A stretch of 49,695 nucleotides of DNA from Caccoplasma_A sp045587545 (GCA_045587545.1 JAZNCN010000027.1:1-49695); one strand, 5' to 3'; counted from the stretch's first letter, positions 15,538 to 24,221 are shown. Notes: a model not told the origin generated them from the letters alone. Translations and numbers: made by a program.

Positions 15538-15699
15538 ACACTGTTTATTCACAGAACTTACATCGTGGGTGTGTCGTAAGGCAACCGAAAACCTTTTAAG
15601 TGAAAAATAACCGAATTGAAAATGTAAATTCTATATAAAAAATGTATTTGTCATTTGCTTATTTTTCAGTTGCGATACAACAATACTCAGAGAAAGTAT
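15538..15699. other. Intergenic stretch upstream of the GGGtGRT stump
   Basis: Unique A+T-rich DNA between the stump and the end of the AAA_14 ATPase gene. I see no gene, terminator or repeat in it; it marks the breakpoint of the truncated copy. Confidence 0.5.
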
Positions 15700-17046
15700 T
15701 TAACCATTTTTTCGCTCAGCCACAAATCGCTTCAGTAAGAATGTCAAGAAGTAAGGAAACGTATAGAACTTACCGTTGAAGCCAATATTTTTGTATCCCA
15801 ATTTAATGCCATATTTTACATCAGGATATTTATCTTCTCTCAATAGATTATTCAGTGATTGTGTTGCCCCATTATTAGCTTTTACTTCTATTGGAATAAG
15901 AGAATCTGCATCACGGACAAAGAAATCCATTTCAATAGAAGGCTTTTCTCCATTATAATAGAAAAGGCTGTATCCTTGCTTTACTAACATATCTCCTACA
16001 ATATTTTCATAGATAGCACCTTTGTAAGTACCAAGATTCTTGTTAGCCCTTAAATCATCCTGAGCTTCGTCATCAAGTGAGGCTATCAAAAGACCTGTAT
16101 CTTTGAAATATATTTTGTAAAGTTTTGAATCATAATTCCCTTTTAGTGGAAGTTCTGGCTGATTCATACAATAGCATATGTTAATTACTCCTGCATCTGC
16201 CAGCCATTCAACACAACCAACATAATCTCTGTTACGAGCATTTTTTCCAATCTTTGTAATTTGGAAACGTTTGTTTTCTTTAGCCAAAAATGTTGATATG
16301 TGATTGTAGACTGCTTTAACTTTTGCTTTATCAAGCCCCTCCACATATTTTGTAATGTCCTCTTCGTAGTCTTTTAGCAACTGCTTTTGGATAGCCAATG
16401 TTCCACTAAAGTTCTTGTTCTTAATATATGTATTTACAACCTCGGGCATACCTCCTATAGTAACATAGTCTCGGAATAATCCCATAAGGACATCCATCTG
16501 CAACGATGCTAAAGGCTTTACATCAAGCATATGTTTATAAAGGTCTTCTATAAACTCCTCATTGTATCCTTTTGCCCAAAGAAACTCCTCGAAATCCATA
16601 GAGTGCATTTCGTAATCTTCTTTATATCCAACACTATTTGATTCTATTTCTTTGTAGTTAATACCCATCAATGAACCAGAACAGATAACATCAAATCGTC
16701 CATCAAGTTTAAAGAACTTCAATGATGTAGCACAGTTTGGGCATGCTTGCAGTTCATCAAAAAAGAAGATAGTTTCTTTTGGTAAAAACTTGAATTCGGG
16801 ATTAAGCAAAGATATATTCTTTAGAATTGTATCTACTTCAAATCCTTCATTAAAAATCTCTCTGTATTTTTTTTGTTCAACAAAGTTTATTTGGATAACA
16901 CTTCTATAGTTTTGTTTCGCAAACCACTCAATAGAACGTGTCTTCCCAATCTGTCGAGCACCTTTTATGACAAGAGGTTTTCTATCCGGATTGTTTTTCC
17001 AAGCTAACAAATATGCATCTATTTTCCTTCTAAGCAAATTATCCAT
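15700..17046 (-). CDS. AAA_14 ATPase with DUF4143 (nuclease-like fold) C-terminal domain
   Basis: 448 aa from ATG 17046. The longer reading from 17073 would begin upstream of the predicted transcription start, and MDNLLRRKIDAYLL is the usual family start. Walker A is GARQIGKT (residues 29-36), Walker B is FFFDE (94-98). The C-terminal DUF4143 part contains SIEMDFFVRDADSLIPIEVK near residue 400, the D-x(n)-E-x-K pattern of the PD-(D/E)XK fold. The family is abundant and patchily distributed in Bacteroidales, often next to rearrangements, and its role is unknown; DNA-related or toxin-antitoxin-like roles have been suggested. It lies between the truncated and the intact GGGtGRT genes. Confidence 0.85.
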   Translation of the reverse strand: MDNLLRRKIDAYLLAWKNNPDRKPLVIKGARQIGKTRSIEWFAKQNYRSVIQINFVEQKKYREIFNEGFEVDTILKNISLLNPEFKFLPKETIFFFDELQACPNCATSLKFFKLDGRFDVICSGSLMGINYKEIESNSVGYKEDYEMHSMDFEEFLWAKGYNEEFIEDLYKHMLDVKPLASLQMDVLMGLFRDYVTIGGMPEVVNTYIKNKNFSGTLAIQKQLLKDYEEDITKYVEGLDKAKVKAVYNHISTFLAKENKRFQITKIGKNARNRDYVGCVEWLADAGVINICYCMNQPELPLKGNYDSKLYKIYFKDTGLLIASLDDEAQDDLRANKNLGTYKGAIYENIVGDMLVKQGYSLFYYNGEKPSIEMDFFVRDADSLIPIEVKANNGATQSLNNLLREDKYPDVKYGIKLGYKNIGFNGKFYTFPYFLTFLLKRFVAERKNG

Positions 17047-17070
17047 ATCTAAAATATTAATTATCAATCG

Positions 17071-17078
17071 CAAATATA
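17071..17078 (-). promoter_or_regulatory. -7 box of the AAA_14 ATPase gene
   Basis: TATATTTG on the minus strand. Start near 17063, 17 bases before ATG 17046. No -33 TTG at normal spacing; that position is occupied by the first phased repeat. Confidence 0.55.
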
Positions 17079-17083
17079 ATTAT

Positions 17084-17155
17084 TTTCACATAATCCGTCA
17101 TAAAAAACAAAGAAATTTCACATAATCCGTCATGTTTTTACATCATTTTTCACAT
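17084..17155 (-). repeat. Three direct repeats with exact 32-bp period upstream of the ATPase gene
   Basis: TTTCACATAATCCGTCAT occurs at 17084-17101 and again, identical, at 17116-17133. A shortened third copy, TTTCACAT, starts at 17148. All three starts are 32 bp apart, about three helical turns. The first copy covers roughly -21 to -38 from the predicted transcription start. Confidence 0.85.
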
Positions 17156-17159
17156 TTCC

Positions 17160-17388
17160 CCAGATTGGATTGGAATCTAAATATAAAACCTCATCCTTTT
17201 TTTATAGCTTAAAACCTCTCAAAAGGGGGTCGCTATTTGGGTGCGGAAATGGTTGTTTATGAGTTAATATAGGCTCTTCCGGGGTTTCCGAAGGCCTTTG
17301 GTAGATAAATTACTTATCATACCTACAAAGTGTATTAGACGGAGAATAAACGGTGTTTAAGCAACTTCTAAAACATCTAATAGTAGTC
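17160..17388. other. Non-coding stretch between ATPase promoter and GGGtGRT terminator
   Basis: No gene on either strand, no promoter at convincing spacing and no RNA family I recognise. A weak bulged hairpin (CTTCCGG and CCGAAG, about 17276-17294) is the only structure seen. Confidence 0.5.
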
Positions 17389-17422
17389 AAAAAAAGAGAG
17401 CCATTCAAAAGAACGGCTCTCC
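17389..17422 (-). terminator. Terminator of the GGGtGRT gene
   Basis: GAGAGCC (17396-17402) and GGCTCTC (17415-17421) pair, with an inner TC/GA pair; read on the minus strand a TTTTTTT run follows. Confidence 0.85.
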
Positions 17423-17446
17423 ACAAATCTATTGGGTTTCAATAAA

Positions 17447-18457
17447 TTATTTGTTCAATACCTGAGCTACGTCAACTGCACATGCTACAGTACAACCTAC
17501 CATTGGGTTGTTTCCAATTCCTAAGAATCCCATCATCTCAACGTGTGCTGGTACTGATGATGATCCTGCAAATTGTGCGTCAGAGTGCATACGTCCCATT
17601 GTGTCAGTCATACCATATGAAGCTGGTCCTGCTGCCATATTGTCCGGGTGAAGTGTACGTCCTGTACCACCACCTGATGCTACTGAGAAATATGGTTTAC
17701 CTGCAAGAACACGCTCTTTTTTGTAAGTTCCTGCAACAGGGTGTTGGAAACGAGTTGGGTTTGTTGAGTTACCTGTGATTGATACATCAACACCCTCTTT
17801 CCACATGATAGCAACACCTTCGCGAACATCGTCTGCTCCGTAACATTTTACTTTTGCACGAGGTCCGTCAGAGTATGCAATCTCTTGAACAACTTTCAAC
17901 TCACCTGTGTAGTAGTCAAATTGAGTTTGAACATATGTAAATCCGTTGATACGTGAGATGATTTGAGCTGCATCTTTTCCAAGTCCGTTAAGGATACAAC
18001 GCAAAGGTTCTTTACGTACTTTATCAGCTTTAGCTGCAATTTTGATAGCACCTTCAGCAGCTGCAAATGACTCGTGTCCTGCAAGGAATGCGAAACATTT
18101 AGTCTCCTCGCGTAACAACATTGCTGCAAGGTTTCCGTGTCCGATACCCACTTTACGATCGTCTGCTACTGATCCGGGGATACAGAATGCTTGAAGACCG
18201 ATACCAATAGCCTCAGCTGCGTCTGCCGCAGTTTTGCAACCTTTTTTAAGAGCAATGGCAGTACCTACAACGTAAGCCCATTTTGCATTCTCAAAACAGA
18301 TTGGTTGAGTCTCTTCACAAGTCATATAGGGGTCAAGACCATATTGTTCGCAAATTGCATTTGCTTCTTCAATGTCTTTGATGCCGTTTTCGTTCAATGC
18401 TGCAAGAATTTGTTTGATACGGCGATCTTGGCTTTCAAATTTTACTTCTCTAATCAT
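17447..18457 (-). CDS. GGGtGRT protein (partner of NifU-like Fe-S scaffold)
   Basis: 336 aa. The family-naming motif is present as SGGGTGRTLHPDNMAAGPAS near residue 265, and the C-terminus ends GNNPMVGCTVACAVDVAQ plus VLNK. Other Cys lie in CEQYGLDPYMTC (residues ~37-48) and at CILNGLGKD. No signal peptide or membrane segment, so cytoplasmic. The family is found in anaerobes next to a NifU-like scaffold, and here the scaffold gene ends 18 bases upstream. The biochemical role is not established; a redox or Fe-S-dependent enzyme is possible. Codon use is richer in C-ending codons than neighbours, suggesting strong expression. Confidence 0.88.
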   Translation of the reverse strand: MIREVKFESQDRRIKQILAALNENGIKDIEEANAICEQYGLDPYMTCEETQPICFENAKWAYVVGTAIALKKGCKTAADAAEAIGIGLQAFCIPGSVADDRKVGIGHGNLAAMLLREETKCFAFLAGHESFAAAEGAIKIAAKADKVRKEPLRCILNGLGKDAAQIISRINGFTYVQTQFDYYTGELKVVQEIAYSDGPRAKVKCYGADDVREGVAIMWKEGVDVSITGNSTNPTRFQHPVAGTYKKERVLAGKPYFSVASGGGTGRTLHPDNMAAGPASYGMTDTMGRMHSDAQFAGSSSVPAHVEMMGFLGIGNNPMVGCTVACAVDVAQVLNK

Positions 18458-18475
18458 AGTCTGTGTCCTCCTATA

Positions 18476-19177
18476 TTATTCGTTACGTGGATCAATAAAT
18501 TTAACTGCACCTGCCTCCTCGGTAAAGCGTCCGTATGTTCCGGTAACTTTTTTAAGAGCCTCGTTAGCATCTGTTCCTTTTTTAATTTCGTCCATGAATT
18601 TACCAAGGTGTATAAACTCATAACCGCAAATCTCATCATTTTTATCCAAAGCAATACGGTTTATGTAACCCTCTGCCATCTCAAGGTAGCGAGAACCTTT
18701 GGCAAGTGTTCCGTAAAGAGTACCAACTTGGCTGCGAAGACCTTTACCTAAATCCTCAAGACCTGCACCAATCATCAAACCTCCTTCTGAGAAAGCCGAT
18801 TGAGTACGTCCGTAAACTATTTGAAGGAATAACTCGCGCATTGCTGTGTTAATAGCGTCACAAACAAGGTCAGTATTAAGAGCCTCTAAGATAGTTTTTC
18901 CGGGAAGAATTTCAGAAGCCATAGCTGCTGAGTGAGTCATGCCGGAACAACCAATAGTTTCAACTAAAGCCTCTTGAATAACACCCTCTTTTACGTTAAG
19001 AGTCAATTTGCAAGCACCTTGTTGAGGAGCGCACCATCCAATACCGTGAGTAAGTCCTGAAATATCAGAAACCTCTTTAGCTTTAACCCATTTTCCCTCT
19101 TCAGGAATGGGAGCGGCACCATGATTGGGGCCTTTTTTAACAACACACATGTGTTCTACTTCGTGAGAATAAATCAT
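18476..19177 (-). CDS. NifU-like iron-sulfur cluster assembly scaffold protein
   Basis: 233 aa. NifU_N-type fold: GIGWCAPQQGACKLTLNVKE near residue 45, then ETIGCSGMTHSAAMASEIL near residue 73, giving the conserved Cys ligands, and a later cysteine in LVCDAINTAMRELFLQ near residue 104. The family is longer than classical IscU (~128 aa); residues ~125-233 are a specific extension (GLMIGAGLEDLGKGL). It probably supplies an Fe-S cluster to the GGGtGRT protein encoded right behind it. The pair is transcribed from the promoter at 19312-19281 with a ~95-base leader. Confidence 0.88.
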   Translation of the reverse strand: MIYSHEVEHMCVVKKGPNHGAAPIPEEGKWVKAKEVSDISGLTHGIGWCAPQQGACKLTLNVKEGVIQEALVETIGCSGMTHSAAMASEILPGKTILEALNTDLVCDAINTAMRELFLQIVYGRTQSAFSEGGLMIGAGLEDLGKGLRSQVGTLYGTLAKGSRYLEMAEGYINRIALDKNDEICGYEFIHLGKFMDEIKKGTDANEALKKVTGTYGRFTEEAGAVKFIDPRNE

Positions 19178-19280
19178 AATTCTTACTTTTAGTGTTTATA
19201 ATTAAGCTTAATTAAAAATTGCCATTAAATATATATATATGTAAACTTATGTTTGTGAACAAAGTTCGCCATACATCGTA

Positions 19281-19312
19281 CAAAAATAGTCAATATTCTA
19301 TTTTTTGCCAAA
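19281..19312 (-). promoter_or_regulatory. Promoter of the scaffold-GGGtGRT operon
   Basis: On the minus strand -33 TTTG (19312-19309), 20-base spacer and -7 TATTTTTG (19288-19281) match the consensus fully. Start near 19273. Confidence 0.75.
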
Positions 19313-19399
19313 TTTTCAGACTTATTTATTTGTTTGTTTGAAATTAGGCGGTAAAATGTTGTAGTTGTAAGATTACTATGCTTACTAAGACAGCTGACA

Positions 19400-19444
19400 A
19401 ATCTGCGAGTAAGCGAGAGCAGATTCAACAAACGAAAGTTTGTT
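19400..19444 (-). terminator. Two adjacent hairpins downstream of the transglutaminase-like gene
   Basis: Read on the minus strand: AACAAACTTTCGTTTGTT (19444-19427), a perfect 7-bp stem with a TTTC loop, then AATCTGC/GCAGATT (19425-19400) with a 12-base loop. There is no strong T-run, so termination is uncertain; I recall similar tandem hairpins between genes of other Bacteroidales. Confidence 0.45.
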
Positions 19445-19474
19445 AACTAACAACCGGTAGCTGATAGCTGGCAC

Positions 19475-20725
19475 CTAAGGTCTATCTGCCCAATCATAAT
19501 CAGTTTTAGAGACAGTAGGCAATGCACTATATGCTACATTACTTACATTTTCGTCAGAACCTCCTGTGCCCTCATTCTTGTAGGTTGCAGAATATGAGTC
19601 TGTTCCAAGTAAGAAAGCGCGGTATCCGCAAATATCCGGAAATCCACCATCGGTTGTAGTATCCATCAAATACCATATATCATCTACGGCGGTTAAGTTC
19701 CATGCGTGGTTGCCCCAATTACCTGAAGTAGAAGATGTCATCATTGAGCCTGTAATATATATACATTTCAAACCAACTCGTTGGCAAAGCATAAGGTAAG
19801 CCCTCGAAAAACCTTCACAAACAGCCTTTTTTGTAATAAACGAGCCTGTAATATCGCCACAATTAGCATTACTTATACCTCCATAATCTGCCCAATCAAT
19901 AAAGCCATCGTGGATAATCTTTGCCTTTTCAAACTCACTTGTAGTAGCAGTTATGGGTGCGGTTATTGAGTTGCAGGCATCGTATATCTGAGCCATCTCC
20001 GAAGCATATTTTTCGGGAGTACATGATATCTTTACGCGTAAATAATATTGATAATTGCTATAGTCGTAGCGATAAATATAGTTGACCAAGATGTAAGTTT
20101 CGGGAACATCTTTTATAATAAGATTGGTTAGTTTCATAACCTTGTTCTGGTCCACCGTCATACCTTGCGAATAGAAGTCTAAATATACTCTGTGATTTAT
20201 ATCTCCATACGTAGTAGCGTTACTCTCAAAAGCCAGAACTTGTTTCAATATATAGTTATAAATAGCTTTATCACTTTCGCTTAATTCAGAATAACCATGT
20301 CGGTAAACCGACTCGCCATTTGCTACAACCGTAATGGCGCATTGGGCCTGCTTGTCTCCTGCTGTTGCTGTAATCGTAACTGAACCGGCTTTAAGAGCCG
20401 AAACTTTACCATTGCTGTCAACCGACGCAATTGAAGAGTCAGACGAGCTCCATTTGATAATAGGCATTGTTGTCCCCTCTGCATCAACCGTTGCTTGTAA
20501 TGTATAATTATCATCTTGCAGAAGACCTATTGCCTCTCTATTAAGCGAGATGGAATTAACTTTAATAACGGGGTTCTTTACAAACTTAATACTGTCAATA
20601 TCGGTTATGGCAAAAGGCAAAACAGAACCATCATTCTTGTACACTAAAAGCGAATCTTGAGCCATTGCAGAAAATGATAACAATATGACAGAGAACAAAA
20701 CAAATATACTTCTCATCACCCTCAA
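19475..20725 (-). CDS. Secreted protein with BIG2 Ig-like and transglutaminase-like domains
   Basis: 416 aa. Signal peptide residues 1-22 (SFSAMAQ); a start at codon 4 (20716) is equally possible. Residues ~25-50 form a short module, SLLVYKNDGSVLPFAITDID, common before repeats in Bacteroidales surface proteins. Residues ~55-135 form a BIG2 domain (WSSSDSSIASVDSNGKVSAL). Residues ~240-416 form a transglutaminase/cysteine-protease-like domain whose triad is visible: Cys303 (AVCEGFS), His340 (GNHAWN) and Asp355 (LMDTT). It may cut or crosslink peptides at the surface. There is no T9SS-like tail, so anchoring is unclear. Confidence 0.85.
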   Translation of the reverse strand: MRVMRSIFVLFSVILLSFSAMAQDSLLVYKNDGSVLPFAITDIDSIKFVKNPVIKVNSISLNREAIGLLQDDNYTLQATVDAEGTTMPIIKWSSSDSSIASVDSNGKVSALKAGSVTITATAGDKQAQCAITVVANGESVYRHGYSELSESDKAIYNYILKQVLAFESNATTYGDINHRVYLDFYSQGMTVDQNKVMKLTNLIIKDVPETYILVNYIYRYDYSNYQYYLRVKISCTPEKYASEMAQIYDACNSITAPITATTSEFEKAKIIHDGFIDWADYGGISNANCGDITGSFITKKAVCEGFSRAYLMLCQRVGLKCIYITGSMMTSSTSGNWGNHAWNLTAVDDIWYLMDTTTDGGFPDICGYRAFLLGTDSYSATYKNEGTGGSDENVSNVAYSALPTVSKTDYDWADRP

Positions 20726-20807
20726 TCTTTTATAACTATAATATGGTTTGAATCTAGGTTGGAAAGTTACGAAATATTAGTGTGCCAACAAAACTTTTAA
20801 ACTGTTT

Positions 20808-20835
20808 TTGATTTCTAAAAACTAAATTAGTTTTG
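20808..20835 (+). promoter_or_regulatory. Promoter of the PPi-phosphofructokinase gene
   Basis: -7 TAGTTTTG (20828-20835) with TTG at 20808-20810 (17-base spacer, slightly short). Start near 20842, leaving a ~115-base leader before ATG 20957. Confidence 0.5.
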
Positions 20836-20956
20836 CAATATGAAAAAAAATAACGAAATTTGTAACGATTTGCTGAATTGTGCGCATTAAGGAGCATAAT
20901 AAGCACAGATAACCGAAAAATTATTTGATTAATTAACTAATAAACAATCATCAATT

Positions 20957-22600
20957 ATGAAAAAAAGCGCTTTGCAAGAGGCTCGTGCAGCTTACCAGCC
21001 TAAATTACCAAAAGCATTAAAAGGCTCTCTTACTCTAAAAGAGGGCGCAGCAACACAATCAGTTGCAGACCAAGAGGCTATTAAAGAACTATTCCCCAAC
21101 ACTTACGGAATGCCAGTTCTTACATTTGAACCATCAACAGAAACAAAAGAGTATCCCGCAATAAACATCGGTGTTATTCTTTCAGGAGGTCAAGCTCCCG
21201 GTGGACACAACGTAATAGCAGGTTTGTTTGACGGTATCAAGGCTATGAACAAAGATTCAAAACTTTACGGATTTTTGTTAGGTCCTGCAGGCCTTATAGA
21301 GCATAAATATATTGAACTAACTTCTGATATTATTGATGACTATCGTAACACAGGAGGTTTTGATATTATTGGTTCAGGACGTACAAAACTTGAAACTACT
21401 GAGCAATTTGACAAAGGTCTTGAGATTATCAAAGAGCTTAACATCAAAGCTGTAGTTATCATTGGTGGAGACGACTCAAATACAAACGCATGTGTACTTG
21501 CAGAGTACTACAAACAAAAAAATACAGGAGTTCAAGTAATCGGTTGTCCTAAAACTATCGACGGAGACCTTAAAAACGAGATGATTGAAACTTCATTCGG
21601 TTTTGATACAGCTTGTAAAGTATATTCAGAGGTTATTGGTAACATACAACGCGACTGTAACTCAGCTAAAAAATATTGGCACTTCATTAAATTGATGGGT
21701 CGTTCAGCATCACACATCGCTCTTGAGTGTGCATTACAGACACAACCTAACATCTGTATTATCTCTGAGGAGGTTGAAGCAAAACAAATGACACTTGGTG
21801 ATGTAGTTGATTACATTGCAGGTATTGTTGCTACTCGCGCGGCAGATGGAAACAACTTTGGTACAGTTCTTATCCCCGAAGGATTAATTGAGTTTATCCC
21901 TGCAATGAAAAAACTTATTGCTGAGCTTAACGACTTCCTTGCTGCTAATGGCGAAGAGTTTGCAAAAGTTCCTCAATCAGAGCAAATAAAATTTATTGCT
22001 GATAGAATTTCTGCAGAAAACTCTGCTATCTATACAAGTCTTCCCGAAGGTGTTGCACGTCAACTTTCATTAGACCGCGACCCACACGGAAACGTTCAAG
22101 TGTCACTAATTGAAACAGAGAAACTTCTTAGCGAAATGGTATCTCGCCGTTTGGCAGAGTGGAAGAAAGAGGGCAAATTTGTTGGTAAATTCTCAGCTCA
22201 ACACCACTTCTTCGGATACGAAGGACGTTGTGCAGCTCCCTCTAACTTTGATGCTGACTACTGTTATTCACTTGGTTACAATGCTTCAATGCTTATTGGA
22301 CAAGGTAAAACAGGATATATGTCATCAGTTCGTAACACAACTAAACCGGCAGACGAGTGGATTGCAGGAGGTATTCCTGTTACTATGATGATGAACATGG
22401 AACGTCGTCACGGAGAGATGAAACCGGTTATACAAAAAGCATTGGTTAAATTGGACGGAGCACCATTTAAATACTTCGCTTCAAAACGCGAGGAGTGGGC
22501 TAAAAATACTTGCTATGTATATCCTGGTCCTATCCAATACTTTGGTCCATCATCAGTTTGCGACCAACCTACTCAAACTTTGAAATTGGAACAAGAGTAA
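20957..22600 (+). CDS. pfp: Pyrophosphate:fructose-6-phosphate 1-phosphotransferase
   Basis: 547 aa, the size of the long PPi-PFK clade. It makes fructose 1,6-bisphosphate from fructose 6-phosphate using PPi, reversibly, saving ATP in glycolysis. Motifs: GVILSGGQAPGGHNVIAGLF near residue 73, GGDDSNTNA near residue 175 (Asp where ATP enzymes have Gly, the PPi signature), PKTIDGDLKN near residue 197 with the second PPi-specific Lys, and KLMGRSASHIALE near residue 244. Codon choice is biased as in highly expressed genes (ATC, AAC, TTC, CGT). It has a long leader and a strong terminator. Confidence 0.95.
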   Translation: MKKSALQEARAAYQPKLPKALKGSLTLKEGAATQSVADQEAIKELFPNTYGMPVLTFEPSTETKEYPAINIGVILSGGQAPGGHNVIAGLFDGIKAMNKDSKLYGFLLGPAGLIEHKYIELTSDIIDDYRNTGGFDIIGSGRTKLETTEQFDKGLEIIKELNIKAVVIIGGDDSNTNACVLAEYYKQKNTGVQVIGCPKTIDGDLKNEMIETSFGFDTACKVYSEVIGNIQRDCNSAKKYWHFIKLMGRSASHIALECALQTQPNICIISEEVEAKQMTLGDVVDYIAGIVATRAADGNNFGTVLIPEGLIEFIPAMKKLIAELNDFLAANGEEFAKVPQSEQIKFIADRISAENSAIYTSLPEGVARQLSLDRDPHGNVQVSLIETEKLLSEMVSRRLAEWKKEGKFVGKFSAQHHFFGYEGRCAAPSNFDADYCYSLGYNASMLIGQGKTGYMSSVRNTTKPADEWIAGGIPVTMMMNMERRHGEMKPVIQKALVKLDGAPFKYFASKREEWAKNTCYVYPGPIQYFGPSSVCDQPTQTLKLEQE

Positions 22601-22636
22601 AAAGTTGTTAGTTTTTAGTTGTTGGTTTTTAGAGAC
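22601..22636 (+). repeat. Dispersed post-gene repeat, short copy
   Basis: AAGTTGTTAGTTTTTAGTTG followed by TTGGTTTTTAG begins at the stop codon of pfp. It resembles the first part of the repeats at 12012 and 28829 but lacks the CGGCACAAAGT core. Confidence 0.45.
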
Positions 22637-22663
22637 AGCTATTTGCTAATACATATACAAAGT

Positions 22664-22691
22664 AAAAGCGAGGCGTACGCCTCGCTTTTTT
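22664..22691 (+). terminator. Terminator of pfp
   Basis: A 26-base perfect palindrome with arms AAAAGCGAGGCGT and ACGCCTCGCTTTT, ending in TTTTTT. Confidence 0.9.
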
Positions 22692-22705
22692 GCTTATAAT
22701 ATTAT

Positions 22706-22736
22706 AAAAAAAGAGCCCTCCAAAGGGCTCTTTTAC
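22706..22736 (-). terminator. Terminator of the TrpB2-like gene
   Basis: AGAGCCCT (22712-22719) and AGGGCTCT (22724-22731) pair; on the minus strand a TTTTTTT run follows. It is back to back with the pfp terminator. Confidence 0.88.
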
Positions 22737-22752
22737 TCTTTATATTATCTTC

Positions 22753-24117
22753 TTATATTCTGAAATCTTCAACATCTTTTAGGTTGCGAGTAATCTCTTC
22801 GTCGGTAACCTCTCCGTTAACAAGGTCTCCTGCAATATATCTGTCATAAGCAGCCATATCAATAAGGCCATGTCCCGAAAGGTTAAACAATATAACCTCT
22901 TTCTTGCCCTCCTCTTTAGCTTTAAGAGCTTTGCGAATTGCAACAGCAATAGCGTGTGATGATTCGGGAGCAGGAATTATACCTTCGCTCTTGGCAAACA
23001 GAGTAGCAGCATCAAACGCCTCTAATTGGTTAACATCTTCAGCTCTCATATAACCATCTTTTTGAAGTTGGCTGACAATTGAACCTGCTCCATGGTAGCG
23101 CAAACCACCTGCATGAATATTTGAAGGCATAAAGTTATGACCAAGAGTGTACATAGGAATTAATGGAGTATATCCTGCCTCATCGCCAAAGTCATATTGG
23201 AAACGACCTTTTGATAGTTTGGGACATGATGCAGGTTCTGCTGCAATAACCTCAACCTCTTTGCCATTAGTAAGTTTGTGGCGAAGGAATGGGAATGCTA
23301 TACCTGAGAAGTTTGAGCCACCACCGAAACAAGCAATAACGCTATCGGGATATTCACCTGCCATCTCCATCTGTTTCTCAGCCTCCAAACCAATAACTGT
23401 TTGATGTAAACTAACCCAATTGAATACACTACCCAAAACATATTTACAATTAGGGGTTTGCATAGCAAGTTCTACAGCCTCAGATATTGCGCAACCCAAA
23501 CTGCCTTGATTGTTTGGAGTATCAGTCAATATCTTACGACCTGCTTTAGTTGACATACTTGGAGATGCAATGACTTGAGCTCCGAAAGTTTGCATTATTG
23601 AGCGTCTGTAAGGTTTTTGGTGGTAGCTCACCTTTACCATATAAACGGCAAGTTCCAAACCAAATATTTTTGATGCCATTGATAGTGCGGCACCCCATTG
23701 ACCGGCACCCGTTTCGGTAGTAATATTGGTACAACCCTCCTCTTTACAGTAGTATGCTTGAGCAAGAGCCGAGTTAAGTTTGTGTGAGCCTACAGGGCTT
23801 ACACTCTCATTTTTAAAATATATGTGAGCCGGGGTGTCCAATGCTTTCTCCAAACCTGTTGCTCTTACAAGGGGAGTAGGACGCCAAATTTTATACAAAT
23901 CGCGAACCGGCTCGGGAATTTCAATCCAAGCATCTGTTGTATTAAGTTCCTGTTTAATCAACTCTTTAGCGAATAGAGGTTCCATGCCCTCTGCTGTTAC
24001 AGGCAGCTTTGTCTTGGGATCAATCATGGGCAGTGGTTTGTTTTTCATATCTGCCACAATATTGTACCAAGCCGTTGGTATATCCTGTTCGGTAAGTATA
24101 AACTTTTTAGTACTCAT
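22753..24117 (-). CDS. TrpB2-type tryptophan synthase beta-like PLP enzyme
   Basis: 454 aa from ATG 24117 (MSTKKFILTEQDIP). The frame is open back to 24138, but the extra 7 residues do not resemble the family. The PLP lysine is Lys113 in PVGSHKLNSA. The phosphate-binding glycine loop is GGGSNFSGIAF near residue 271, and SGHGLIDMAAYDRY closes the enzyme. The long N-terminal region and length mark the TrpB2 class, which works without TrpA and may salvage indole or deaminate serine. No other trp genes are nearby, which fits the stand-alone class. Expressed from the promoter at 24254-24222 with a leader of ~95 bases. Confidence 0.9.
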   Translation of the reverse strand: MSTKKFILTEQDIPTAWYNIVADMKNKPLPMIDPKTKLPVTAEGMEPLFAKELIKQELNTTDAWIEIPEPVRDLYKIWRPTPLVRATGLEKALDTPAHIYFKNESVSPVGSHKLNSALAQAYYCKEEGCTNITTETGAGQWGAALSMASKIFGLELAVYMVKVSYHQKPYRRSIMQTFGAQVIASPSMSTKAGRKILTDTPNNQGSLGCAISEAVELAMQTPNCKYVLGSVFNWVSLHQTVIGLEAEKQMEMAGEYPDSVIACFGGGSNFSGIAFPFLRHKLTNGKEVEVIAAEPASCPKLSKGRFQYDFGDEAGYTPLIPMYTLGHNFMPSNIHAGGLRYHGAGSIVSQLQKDGYMRAEDVNQLEAFDAATLFAKSEGIIPAPESSHAIAVAIRKALKAKEEGKKEVILFNLSGHGLIDMAAYDRYIAGDLVNGEVTDEEITRNLKDVEDFRI

Positions 24118-24221
24118 CACTTTTATATAAATATTCAATAAAATAAATCAAAATTCAAATAACATATAAACCTTTTTATGCTAAATTTGTCATATAAAAC
24201 GTTATTTGAAATAATTTTATG

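Noticed and set aside
15365..15610. 81-residue open frame on +
   Set aside because: It is antisense to the GGGtGRT stump, whose protein identity on the minus strand is clear.
17047..17073. ATPase start at 17073 (nine more residues)
   Set aside because: The predicted transcription start near 17063 and the usual family start MDNLLRRKID favour 17046.
17084..17155. CRISPR array
   Set aside because: The repeat unit is 18 bp with 14-bp spacers and the third copy is only half; spacers are too short, and no cas genes are present.
19225..19431. 68-residue open frame on - before the scaffold promoter
   Set aside because: It overlaps the consensus promoter and the hairpins; no family resemblance.
22753..24117. 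Canonical trpB of a tryptophan operon
   Set aside because: Length, N-terminal region and lack of trpA or other trp genes fit the stand-alone TrpB2 class.
24182..24189. TAAATTTG as the TolC operon promoter
   Set aside because: It fits the -7 box but has no -33 and would overlap the trpB2 transcript face to face; not reported as a feature. Where the export operon starts remains open.
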